This document shows positions 36,663 to 47,468 of a stretch of DNA of 57,111 nt, one piece after another. The translations under genes were made by a program, and so were the position numbers. Source of the stretch: Amphimedon queenslandica (taxonomy: Eukaryota; Porifera; Demospongiae; Haplosclerida; Niphatidae); NCBI RefSeq assembly GCF_000090795.2, contig NW_003546572.1, positions 1-57,111 on the forward strand. Direction: 5' to 3'. The notes under the pieces are model-generated. The model was not told the origin of the DNA and made no database searches. It saw only the letters and a program-made list of their open reading frames with translations. The stretch's first letter is position 1. Every line of letters begins with the position of its first letter.

Positions 36663-39477
36663 ATGTCCATTCTTATGGGCCCGTTTGAAAAGGGAGGCTC
36701 GTCTCGTTCAAAGAAGAAAGAAGAAGGAGATAGCCTGGAGGACCTGATGGTATTTGGCTATCAGTGTAAGCTGTATAGAGATGACGTTAAAGCAGAGCTG
36801 GAGAATAGCGGGTCCATGCTAATACCCTGGATGGGAGATTCGTCTCTAATGGTGGACAGGTATGTATATATAATTATAGGATATTGTATCAGCAGTACAG
36901 CATATGGATACACTGTATTACTGTATAGTGGGATTTATTGTTGGTGATTTATCATTTTCTTGCTATTATCTATGATTTATCGTTGTGGGTTGTTCTTCAG
37001 ATATGATATTAGGAATCACTTTGACGATAAGTCTCAGTTTGGTATTAAACCAAGTCTTCCTCATCGACTGAGTGAGACAGAAGAGTCTCTAGAGGCACAG
37101 TTAGACGAGGAGAGGTATCTAGCACTAGGGACTGATGTACTAGAAGAAGACCTAGGTAAGCTGTGCATTTTTAAAGTTGATCAAAAATCAGACCAAAGTC
37201 CCTGTACTATAGTACATGGTCTCAGGCCAAATTTTTTCAAAAATGAAAAGGAGAGAATTTATCATTTTATTACATTTTCTGATTATACATTACTTATATC
37301 TTTAAATTCACTAAAGTTACATGTAGTGCAGTCAATAAAAGCTTGACTTTATTTCTTGTTGACAGAAAGAGAAGCTGTGGACAGTCATGCAGTGAAGTCC
37401 TCATATTCTGCCGTTGGTTATTCTTATAACAATAATGAGAGGGAGGGCGGGACCTCTTCACTAGTTCCAGCTGGTCCTGAGCTCATTGAACACCCTCCGA
37501 CTCTCACTGTTGATGTTGTGGAGGATGAGCGGGACATGTACTACGATCCACCTGGTCTTGAAATACCTTTTTATATAGAGAGGGTGAGTAACGGGTAATA
37601 TCAGTATTCTCTTATCCTTCTCTCTCTCTCTCTCTTTCTCTTTCTCTCCCTCTCTCTCTCTCTCTCTTTTCTCCAGCCTTATTCAAAGAAGTTCCAGTCC
37701 ATTATTGAACACACTGCTAAATTCGTGAGCACTCAAGGACAGCAAATGGAGATTATAATAAAAACAAAACAAAAGTACAATCCTCGGTTCTCCTTCCTTC
37801 ATCATGACGACAGACTGTTCCCGTATTATAAGCAGCTGCTACACGCAATCAGTAGTGGCTCCTACACTCCTCCTCCTTCACAAAACAATAATAATAATCA
37901 GACGAAAGAAAATGGAGACACACCACCTGCTGAAGGAGAAAAGGTGAAAGAGGAGGAAGAGGATAAAGGAGAGAAGGAGGGAGAGAGAAAGAAGAGGTCT
38001 AAACGCAAGTGGGACTCCATTGTCCCTGCTTACTCTGATGATGATGGTAATGATGATACTGTTGAACAAGAAGGCACTGAACTTCATCCATTGTTGAGGC
38101 CTGTCTTGGTATTGTCGGCAACAAAAGCCACACCCAAAACCACACCTACCACCACTCCCAATACATCGGTGATATCACTTTCTAAAATAAGCATAAATTC
38201 TGCTCCGACTGTAACCATGGAAACGACCGCAACTGTGGAAACGACAGAAACAAAGTGAGTAAAAATTTCGAATTTAAATCTTAATTTATCAAATATTGAT
38301 TTTATCTCTTCTCCTATGATCATTATCATTATTATTAATTTATTATCAATGAATTATTAGCAGGACATTAAACCTCAGTTCCAAACGTCAGTTAAAAGAG
38401 ATTAGTAAGTATATCACGAAATCTTCCAGGAACTTACTGTTACTGCATCATGTTATAAATGATGTGTCTCTCCTGATCACTGTGTAGCCATTATAAGAGC
38501 ATATTAATGTCGTTCATATTCATTATGTATTAAAGATCTCTTTTCTTCTCTCTCAATTGTCTTACAGAGAGAAAGGAGAGGCTACAAGGAGCATCCAAAC
38601 TGACAATGAGACTAACACGACAAGTAAGAACTTCATAACATAATGAATGATTGATGGTGTACATCTACATGTACATATGAAGTTTCTGTAAAGTCATGAT
38701 TGTTCTACATGTATTTAATTGACTAGTAAATTTAGGATCTTTTAAAATGCTGAATTTAAGTGTCACTAATAATTTTTAGTATATGTACAATTACTAATTT
38801 TGTGCATTTACTTGTATATTAACTTTACAAATAATTTTTAATTTGCAAATTATAATTTTACTCCTTCATCCTAATAATAGATGCTAATCCTCCTGCTACA
38901 TATTCTGGTTATGACCTGATGACTGCCTACCTTGAAGCATCTAAACTGTACACAGTTGGTCCTCCCCCTCCCCCTCCAGATCTCCAGCCAATAGTGGACA
39001 GGACTGCAGAATATGTCGCTAAGAATGGAAGAGACTTTCAAAGGACCGTGATCCTAAAACACGTCGACGATCGAAGATTCGACTTCTTACACCCGTGGAA
39101 CCAGTTTAACTTGTATTACAAGAATAAAGTTGAGACTAGAACTGAAGAGATTGAGAGATCCAAACCGGCTAACATACAGTCTTTGAATTCTCAAGGAAGC
39201 GTTAGTTTTAAGGTTGCCAGTAAGCCAGTCTCAACACTGCAGCTTCCTATTGGTGGAGTGGTCGACCTTCATTATGATGATAAAGATGATGATGGTATCA
39301 GTAGAGAGGAGGAGAGAAGGAGTGTCAAAAAACAGAAGCTAGACATGTCCGGTCAAGTTGACAATGAGTTTAAGGTAAGAAGAATAACGATGGTCATAAT
39401 TTCGATGTTTTTTCTCTCTCTCTCTCTCTCTCTCTGTTTAGAAATTTTTAACAACAGTTAAAGCCATGCTGAGATGA
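36663..39477 (+). CDS. SFSWAP: SFSWAP-type splicing regulator lacking an RS domain
   Basis: SFSWAP (suppressor of white-apricot) regulates alternative splicing. The N-terminal DRY_EERY region is clear: LEDLMVFGYQCKLYRDD, LIPWMGDSSLMVDRYD, DEERYLALGTDVLEED and AVGYSY. The first SURP module reads FQSIIEHTAKFVSTQG...RFSFLHHDDRLFPYYK (about 37690-37850). The second reads PDLQPIVDRTAEYVAKNG...RFDFLHPWNQFNLYYK (about 38975-39125). A charged linker has EEEEDKGEKEGERKKRSKRK. The last exon gives KFLTTVKAMLR and a TGA at 39475-39477, matching the extreme C-terminal VRAML motif of human SFSWAP. The human RS-rich region between SURP2 and that motif is absent. I therefore read the protein (about 560-580 aa) as complete but RS-less, not truncated by the nearby array. 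Confidence 0.92.
37150..37300 (+). repeat. Degenerate satellite-related copy in SFSWAP intron
   Basis: Words AAAGTCCCTGTACTATAG, GGAGAGAATT and TTATTACATTTTCTGAT mark a diverged member of the satellite family. A similar copy sits at about 14690-14820 in the coiled-coil gene. Both are in sense orientation. Confidence 0.6.
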
Positions 39478-39576
39478 TGATAATAATAATGATAATAATT
39501 TATCTTTTGTACTGTGTAATATCACTGTTCAATTTTATTAATATCATAATGATGATACAATTACCACATGATGTTT

Positions 39577-39669
39577 TTAAATGGTGTGAATTTCAATCGT
39601 GTCGTTAGTTTCAACTGCATAAAATGAGAGCTCCTTCAGGTCATTCTCTAACTCATAAAGCATATCAAC
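39577..39669 (-). CDS. TBCE: Displaced terminal exon of TBCE
   Basis: On the minus strand, after an AG acceptor (39670-39671), 30 codons and a TAA (39577-39579) read VDMLYELENDLKELSFYAV then ETNDTIEIHTI. This closely matches the last part of the TBCE ubiquitin-like domain (human IELENDLKSLQFYSV...). It starts in phase 0, exactly what the TBCE exon ending at 19906 needs (LYYRSHE joined to VDMLYELEND). It lies 100 bp downstream of, and convergent with, the SFSWAP stop. A satellite array in TBCE sense lies immediately upstream of its acceptor. No other TBCE exon lies on this strand nearby, so here it is an orphan exon. Confidence 0.88.
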   Translation of the reverse strand, partial: VDMLYELENDLKELSFYAVETNDTIEIHTI

Positions 39670-39683
39670 CTGCCATTGAGATA

Positions 39684-40793
39684 TCATCAATATGTGTCAG
39701 GAAATGTAATAAAAATTTGGGGTGATTTCGGAGCCATTTTTTGGAAAAAACCGTGGGCTATAGTACAGGGTATTTTTCAGAATTTTGGCATTTTCTTAAA
39801 ATGGCTGTAACTCAAAAAATTAAAGTCGGAATCACCTCAAACTTTCTACACAGCATAAGGACATCAATATGTATCAGAAAATGTAATAAAAATTTGGGGT
39901 GATTTTGGAGCCATTTTTTGGAAAAAACCATGGGCTATAGCCTTGGGTACTTTTCAGAATTTTGGCATTTTCTTAAAATGGCTGTAACTCAAAAAATTAA
40001 AGTCGGAATCACCTCAAACTTTCTACACAGCATAAGGACATCAATATGTATCAGAAAATGTAATAAAAATTTGGGGTGATTTCGGAGCCATTTTTTGGAA
40101 AAAACCATGGGCTATAGTACAGGGTATTTTTCAGAATTTTGGCATTTTCTTAAAATAGCCGTAACTTGAAAAATTAAAGTCGGAATCACCTCAAACTTTC
40201 TACACAGCATAAGGACATCAATATGTATCAGAAAATGTAATAAAAATTTGGGGTGATTTCGGAGCCATTTTTTGGAAAAAACCATGGGCTATATAGTACA
40301 GGGTATTTTTCAGAATTTTGCCATTTTCTTAAAATGGTCGTAACTTGAAAAATTAAAGTTGGAATCAGCTCAAACTTTCTACACAGCATAAGGGCATCAA
40401 TATGTATCAAAAAATGTAATAAAAATTTGGGGTGATTTCAGAGCCATTTTTTGGAAAAAACCATGGACTATAGCCTTGGGTATTTTTCAGATTTTTGACG
40501 TTTTCTTAAAATGGCCGTAACTTGAAAAATTGAAGTTGGAATCACCTCAAACTTTCTACACAGCATAAGGACATCAATATGTATCAGAAAATGTAATAAA
40601 AATTGGGGGTGATTTCGGAGCCATTTTTTGGAAAAAACCATGGACTATAGCCTTGGGTATTTTTCAGATTTTTGACGTTTTCTTAAAATGGCTAAAACTT
40701 GAAAAATTAAAGTCGGAATCAGCTCAAACTTTCTACACAGCATAAGGACGTCAATATGTATCAGAAAATGTAATAAAATTTGGAGGTGATTAA
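39684..40793 (-). repeat. 177-bp satellite array D (about 6 units)
   Basis: Minus-sense copies of the satellite, with AAAATGTAATAAAA at about 39877, 40056, 40235, 40412, 40587 and 40764, that is, a period of 175-179 bp. The two ends abut the orphan TBCE exon (left) and the CWC22 donor (right). Relative to both of those minus-strand pieces it is in sense orientation. Confidence 0.95.
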
Positions 40794-40819
40794 AGTATTA
40801 TTATTATTATTATATTCAC

Positions 40820-41277
40820 CTGTTGGTTGACCAAATGGGCTATGAATCTCACTGATGATAAACAAATCTTCTTGTCGTTCCTTTTAAACGCCCTCTGAAA
40901 GGTAATGATGAGTCTCTTTCCAATGAGTTCTCCGATCTGAGGGAACTTTGTATTAATTATAGCCACCAGTGCCGCATAGACGTGAGTAAAAGTAGGCGAG
41001 GCAGACTGAGCTGATATTACTGATCGTGCCAATAATCCTCTAATAAAAAGAACACAAATAATATCGAAATTGAATAATTAGAGTATAAATACACTTACCG
41101 CCCACGCACAATATTCTCCTGGAACAATTCTCTCACAATGTCAGCAATATTTGATATGTTGACCTAAGGAGGTGTGTCTGTGATCATGTGACAGTCATTT
41201 GATTGTACGTACCTTGTTAATGAGACCATTAATACTCTTTTTAAGAGCCTCCCAAGCCATTCTTTGATATGGGGCAC

Positions 41278-41334
<57 letters not shown>

Positions 41335-42081
41335 TAAAATATAAATAAATAATAATTTTAAAATATAATTTCTATACCTGGTCTTGTCTGTTATCTGTGC
41401 TTGCATCATTCTTAGTCTAGCTGGTGGGATATAAGCTCCGCCTACATTAATTAATTAATAAACGTAGGTTGCAATAATACAAGCTACACCCACCTGTCTT
41501 TGTTAGAATGGAGTCATCGTCTTTCTTTCTCTTCTTCTCCACCCACTCACTGGCACCATCATCATCTCTTGATGCATCTTCTCTTGTGTCACTGTATTAA
41601 TGAAAACCACACCCACTAATAACTACTAATTAACTATAATGTAAATTGGGGGGATGAAGTTTTGAGGATTGCAAATTTTTTAGTGATTGGTAAGTTTCAA
41701 TTTGAAAAATTCATGGCCATGGGCCATTGAGCATGTACTGCATAATGGTTTAAAATGGTGCATTTAATTTTAACAAATGGCTATCAAAATGCCAAAAGTT
41801 TCCCTCCAAATTACCGCCTATACAATAATATCTTACGGTGATGGTGATCTCTTTCTTTTCTCTGGTTGCTAAAGAGAAAAAGAGTTATTATTAATTACAT
41901 ATGTATATAATTAATTAAAATAGTCTTACTTTTAAAGCTGTTACAGTGCTTCTTATTCTGTTGTCATCTTCTTCTTCACTGTAGTAACTTTCATAAGAGT
42001 CATGTCTTGCTGGTAATACTGCTGTAGCCTAAGAGAAAGAGAAAGAACAGAATAGAAAATAAAATTAATTCATCCTACCAT
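40820..42081 (-). CDS. CWC22: CWC22 pre-mRNA splicing factor, 5' part only
   Basis: CWC22 is the spliceosomal factor that loads eIF4A3 for exon-junction-complex assembly. Exons on the minus strand: ATG alone (42079-42081) then a GTAGGA donor; [14 protein letters not shown]... (about 41930-42030); a small exon with [26 protein letters not shown] (41494-41591); [16 protein letters not shown] (41378-41441); [20 protein letters not shown] (41212-41276); [20 protein letters not shown] (41099-41163); and [20 protein letters not shown] to LVNQQ (40820-41039). This is the start of the MIF4G domain. All phases agree. The rest of MIF4G and the MA3 domain, well over half the protein, are missing. The next sequence after the GTGAAT donor is a satellite array and then the orphan TBCE exon. 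Confidence 0.93.
41279..41330. repeat. (GA)26 microsatellite forming a splice tract
   Basis: A pure GA dinucleotide run on the + strand. Read on the minus strand it is (CT)n ending directly in the CTAG acceptor of the CWC22 exon at 41276, so it serves as the polypyrimidine tract. Confidence 0.95.
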
Positions 42082-42184
42082 TTTAAACCGAGTTTTTAAG
42101 TAGTATACGGAGCTACGTAAAATTTGCGAAAATTTAGAACCACACCCAAATTAACCTAAAGGGTGGGGCTGGCTAGTTGCTGGA
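42082..42184. promoter_or_regulatory. Very short bidirectional promoter, CWC22 / Death-LRR
   Basis: 103 bp between divergent start codons, containing ACCACACCCA (about 42141-42150) and GGGTGGGGC (about 42160-42168), both CACCC/GC-box-like words. Confidence 0.55.
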
Positions 42185-45100
42185 ATGGCATCTTGTGAGG
42201 GTTCGTTTCTTCTTTCTTTAGGTAAGAGACAGTACTGCCACTAATGGTTTACAATGGTCTCTACAGATATAAGTCACCTGCAGCTGGTCAGAGATGCTTT
42301 GAAAAGTGGGAAGTTCTCTGATGCTGATTGGTTAAATTTGGGATTGAAACTGGGACTTCAATATCCTGACCTCAAGAGCATAAAAAAGGATAATGACAGC
42401 AACTCTGAGCGCTTGATGGAATGTTTGAGCCTGTGGTTAAACTCGAGTTCAGTTCGTACTTGGGAAATGCTGGCCAGTGCTTTAGAGGAGTTGGATCGAG
42501 CTGCTGCTGAACACATTCGTAAAAAATGTAAATAATTATAAAGCTAGATATGTATGACTTTACTTAATTCTAATCTTTTTTATAGATTGTGATCCTGCTA
42601 GTCAGATATTACAGCATTATAGCAGTAGAATATCAAGCATAGTTTTTAGTATCAGTTCTATTCAGTTGTTGTACACTGAGGGATTGATAATGGAAGAATC
42701 ACAAAAGAGAATTGAAGGATGTGGCAGCCGACTCACAAGAGATATACTATTGAATGAAATACTTATCAATGTGGTTGAGGACAACAGGAAATTGATAAAG
42801 TTGGGTCACATTATAATGAAATCAAAAGAGGGAGTCTCTATTGCTAATGACATGATTAAAGATTGTATGTATATTTATTTGCACAATCAATAATGTTATT
42901 ATTATTTTTAAAGGTAAACAAACTTTTGCTCCTGAATTGAACTCGCCAGAGCCTAGTCCTAGTGCATCCAGTGCTTCTGCTACTAAGGAAGTGGAGAAAG
43001 TGACAAACCCACTAGGAACAGGTATATTCTCATCATCATCATAATTTATTATTATTAAAATCATTCTAGTCATTTCAGTTGAATTATTGCAAGCTGAACA
43101 TCAGTATTCCTTTGATAAAATGAGAGGCAACTTTGGAATATTTCGTTTTAAAGTTCTTGAACTAGTTGATGAAAAAATCTCATCACTTAACACTTTTAAA
43201 ACATTTCTTCAGCAGTGCTATCCAGAATTGGAATCACAGCTTTCTGTTGCTGATTCTGTACAAAGTGCAATGAATGTTGCCTTGACAAAGTGTAATATCA
43301 TCAATATAGCAGCTGTAGAAGATATTACTGAATTCTATAAGATAGACGGAGCTGAAGAGTTAATCACAGAATACAAAAAAGTCGTCAAGCAATTTTGTTC
43401 AAAAATCCCTCTCGATTCATTACTCAATAAAAGGCTATCCACTAACAGCACCCTCACATGTGAAACCATTCGATTTGTACTAGATTGGAAACCAGATGAG
43501 CATTCACTCAATGATATTCGTCTTCTGCTTCAAAAAGCATTTGCTGACTTGGGGAAGAGAGTCATTGTTCAAGTTATATGTCCTGACAACTCCATCATTA
43601 TCATCTGCTATGCTCCTCAACATTTAATGAGTGTACTAATCTTAAGAGTACAAGAGAACCTTCCTATTCTAATAAAACAATTCAGTTTAATGGAGCTGAC
43701 CATTGGACACTGCATCTGCTATAATAGCAAAAATCACGAGGTATATTTCATGATTTTTAACATGCTAAATAATTTAATAAAATTTCGTGTCTTTCATTGT
43801 CATAGAGTTTAAAATTATGTTTTGAAGGAGATAATGAAATGTTTGATACTGAAATACAAGAACTGATTGTTTTTTACAAAGACAGAAAAGGTATGCACAT
43901 GTGTACTTCACTAATGTGTAATACTATTAACAATTATTGTACAGAATCAATTGCTGATCAAGAGAAAAGACTAAAATACTTGAGGAATAGACAAAGTAAT
44001 AGTCTTGATGTGTCATTTATATAAATTTTTATTTGTATGTAGATTCTGAAATGAGATTCAAGTTACTTGATATAGGAAAAGTATTTAAATCAAAACTACA
44101 TGATCTTGAACAATTAATTCTCAGACATAGATCAGGTATATATACATATTCTATTCTGTTATACTTATATGCACATATCTATCACAGGACAAAAGGAATT
44201 ATTACTGAGAAATAGAGATGAGATTACATTATTAGAAAAAATAAATCACAAATTGATGAGTCAAATAAAAAAAGCTGACTCAAGCAGTGTACCATCAAGT
44301 ATGTTAGTAATAGCCTATATTATCAGTTGATTAATTAATTATTACAGAGAAGGATCAGTCTACATCTCCGCTGTCAAAAGTGCTGCCAATGGCAAAAGAT
44401 ATTCTTATAGTTCGTTTTGATTATCATAGAATTGATGAAACTAGTGGCGGTAATCTCACAATTAAAGAAGGAGAAAAACTGGAGACCCATTACCATTATC
44501 TCTTAACTGGAGCTTCAACTTTTAATATAAAAATTTTACAATCTGGTCTTGAAGTTGGATTTTTCTTTCCTCATAGTCATCTTCAGTCTATGTTAGAGAC
44601 ACTTCAGCTATATCAGTTTATAATGGTGGAGCAAGAAGTGTCTCTTCCTATTCTCCAGAAAATAAAGAATGGTGCTCATACTGATGATGAGAAAATATTT
44701 CTTTTTTTAGAGTGTCTTGATAATGATCCTATTTTGTTAAATGCACTGAGATATGACAAGCATCATTATGAAAAAGGTAAGTTGTGCCACAAAGTTAGGA
44801 TTGTATACACAGCAATAATATTATTCAATAATTTTAAAGTTGTTTTTGAGCAACCCTTGCTTTTTGAACAGTGTGTATATATAATTTAACTTAATGTCAC
44901 AAAAATTTTTGCCTTTTGGTTCTTAACCATTTAGGGTTTAAGAACAATACAGCAGAATATAAAGATTATTATGCATTTTTTCACCATCCATCTCCAGATC
45001 AATGTAGAAACTTCATTAAAAAATTTAATAAGACAATATTATCCATTCACTGGTTATGTCCTATCAGTGCATTAATTCTACTGCCATCACTAATCCATCA

Positions 45101-45536
45101 TAAATCAACACTGATAAATCTTGCCATAAGTTATTCACCACTACCTATTGACTGTATTAAGTACCTGTGTGAATTACTGACTGATAATGAAGCACTGGAG
45201 CATCTAGCTATTGCTAATCATTCCATTAGTGATAAAGGAGTTATTAGTATCTGTCAAGCTCTTCAACATAACACTACACTCAATTCATTAGATTTACATG
45301 GTAATCCACTCATCACTTCTGCTAGTGCACCAGCTCTTGTACATCTCATCTGCACTACCTCAACACTGTCTGTAATGTATCTAGATGGAACACAATTGTC
45401 ATTGGAATCACTGGAGCTCATTTTCCAGTCACTACAAGTTAATAAGAGTATGAGGACACTTGAAATAGACAAAAAACACAAAGGATACTGTACTAAAAAT
45501 TATAATTATCTTCTACCAGTGCTGAAATTTTATTAG
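42185..45536 (+). CDS. Death-domain / leucine-rich-repeat protein (receptor-like, no NACHT)
   Basis: Start chosen at 42185 (MASCEGSFLLSL). A 45-bp intron (42222-42266) then joins in phase to DISHLQLVRDALKSGKFSD. Residues about 13-100 form a Death domain (DWLNLGLKLGLQYPDLKSIKK, LMECLSLWLNSS, TWEMLASALEEL). A helical segment and a Ser/Pro linker follow. The large exon 43078-43740 encodes a domain with FGIFRFKVLELVDEK...CYAPQHLMSVLILRVQENL...LTIGHCICYN that I cannot name. Small exons then form a coiled coil (IADQEKRLKYLRNRQ, MRFKLLDIGKVFKSKLHDLE), followed by an unrecognised domain at 44380-44775. The last exon has ribonuclease-inhibitor-type LRRs (TLINLAISYSPLP, ALEHLAIANHSISDKG, TLNSLDLHGNPLITSAS). 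About 900 aa. No P-loop (GxxxxGKS) is visible, so it is not a standard NLR. A role in innate sensing or cell death is inferred from architecture. Confidence 0.82.
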
Positions 45537-45650
45537 CCTGTTAATTTCAAATTTTTTGAAACAGTTAAAATGTGTAATATAGACTTATGATTTGTAATTC
45601 AATACAACTTATAGGCTACCTTCCCTCAGTTCTCCACCTATTTATTTTGA

Positions 45651-47046
45651 ATGGGTGTATACAGCAAGCTACTCCTCTACACTGTCTCCCTTAGTCTTAT
45701 ACTAGTATTAGTATATACTGTTTACTTTATAAAATATAATGATGTCCTTCAACAATTGACTGGTCCAGCAACAACAGTGAAGGTAAGCCTTGGACTACAG
45801 ACACAAGACCAACTGACAATAAACCAAGACACCCAGCAGCAACCATTACTAACCACTAATGGATACATTTCATACCAACCACCAGGTATGTATACATCAT
45901 GTGCAGCCTTTATTCTTTTTCCCTCCTATTGATTTTTGAATCATTTCAAAATTGTACTTCTCTTCTCCTGTAGGTAATGGATGGAATAATCAGAGGATAG
46001 TAATAGAAATGGCTTTATTATTTGCCAAGATCCTCAACCGGACACTAATAGTGCATCCAATTTCCTCTCACTCTTTAGGTGAGAAGATGGAGAGAGAACT
46101 ACCACCAAACAATCGCTTTGGATACATCACATACAACAAGATGGCAGCCTCAACTCTAATGCCACTCTCAAATGTCCTCGACTTGAAATTAATGTCTAAA
46201 CTAGTTCCAGTTACAGAAATAAACAGCTCTCATTCACAATTCATTCAGAATTATTTTTCACAAGATACCAAGTGGAGACATATCTGTCACAGCTTAGGCT
46301 ATGGGTATTGGTTGGATCGTCGGCCATTAAACCAAGCAGAGGTAGGACTACTGACAAAACAGATCTATACTTCAAGGAAGGACTGGAGGGACAAATGCAA
46401 AGAAGAGCAGGCGGAGTTTGTATTACAGCATGAAAAACCTATCATAAGATATGTATCTGATTTAGCTAATGATAGCTCTGATGTTATATACTTCATTGAA
46501 GGATGTCTTTTTGGAATTGAACTACGGTTTATGGAGTATCGGAAAGCACTACAAGCAAGAGAATGGATAAAGGAATACGTTCATTATAAATCCACTTATC
46601 ACCAATTAGCTGATGCAGTGAGAACAAAGCTTGGTAGTTATAATGCGTTACATGTGCGTAGAATAAAGCATATATCAGGAAGTCTCACAGCAGGCCACTG
46701 GATACTAGAAATGCTAAATAATGACTTCACCAGAGACACGCCCATATATGTCGCTACAGATGAGACAAATTTAAAATGGTTTGAGCCACTCACTGAGGCC
46801 GGCTTTAAATTATACTTTGCATCAAATTTTACAGATTTTATTGACTTGTCTCACGTACATAAACGAATGAGGAAAGATGTGATGGGAATGTATGAACAGA
46901 TAGTGTGCATAAGAGCAGAGCTGTTCCTCCCATCTCCTCACTCCACCTTCTCAAATTACATCATGAGAGAGAGAGGTGAGACTGATAGTAAGAATGGATT
47001 CAATTACATATTGCACCACGCCTCATGGGCTGGTGATAACATTTGA
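45651..47046 (+). CDS. Type II membrane protein of the O-fucosyltransferase-like superfamily
   Basis: Two exons (45651-45885 and 45974-47046), about 435 aa. A short cytoplasmic end (MGVYSK) is followed by one hydrophobic segment (LLLYTVSLSLILVLVYTVYF), the signal anchor of a Golgi/ER type II enzyme. The catalytic part begins GNGWNNQRIVIEMALLFAKIL, like the G-x-x-x-N-Q-R start of GDP-fucose O-fucosyltransferase-type domains. It continues with LHVRR, PIYVATDE and a final SPHSTFSNYIMRERG block, all characteristic of that superfamily. It is not clearly POFUT1, POFUT2 or FUT8. It starts only 114 bp after the Death-LRR stop. Substrate unknown. Confidence 0.8.
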
Positions 47047-47468
47047 TATCATCAACTAATGCATTATCTATATACAATTGATTTGAGTAAATTTTAAAAT
47101 TTTGTAAAAAATTTTATTTTGATTGATCAGTTCAAACTTTCTATACAACAAAAGTATGTGTATATGCAATTATGCATCAGAAAATGTAATAAAAATGGAG
47201 AATTCTCTCTGAGGCATTTGTGACAAAATACCTGTACTGTGGTATAGTACACCCAATTTTGAGCAAGATGCTTGTGCTACATGATCTGTCAACATTAAAT
47301 CAAAAATAATTTAATATCTTTAGAAGTTTGTGATGTCAAATATCTATTAAATAAAGTCTTCAAAAATTTTCAATATCTTCTAAAATCACAGAGAAGTTCA
47401 AATTTTCTACCTTTTCATGCTCCGATAAAAACTTATTTAAAAAGATTTAATATTTCTCATTTAGCATG
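47047..47468. other. Convergent 3' spacer with degenerate satellite copy
   Basis: AT-rich region between the stops of the fucosyltransferase-like gene and the dynamin-like gene. At about 47110-47270 it contains a diverged satellite-related segment in minus sense (GTTCAAACTTTCTATACA, GCATCAGAAAATGTAATAAA). No gene seen. Confidence 0.6.

Noticed and set aside
39970..40410. Short open frames within the satellite (for example around 40228-40410 and 19969-20178)
   Set aside because: They repeat with the satellite period, have no codon-like conservation and no homology.
39417..40820. SFSWAP judged truncated by the satellite array, like CWC22
   Set aside because: Its last exon encodes the family's terminal motif and a stop, and the next downstream feature is the convergent TBCE exon, so the gene is complete.
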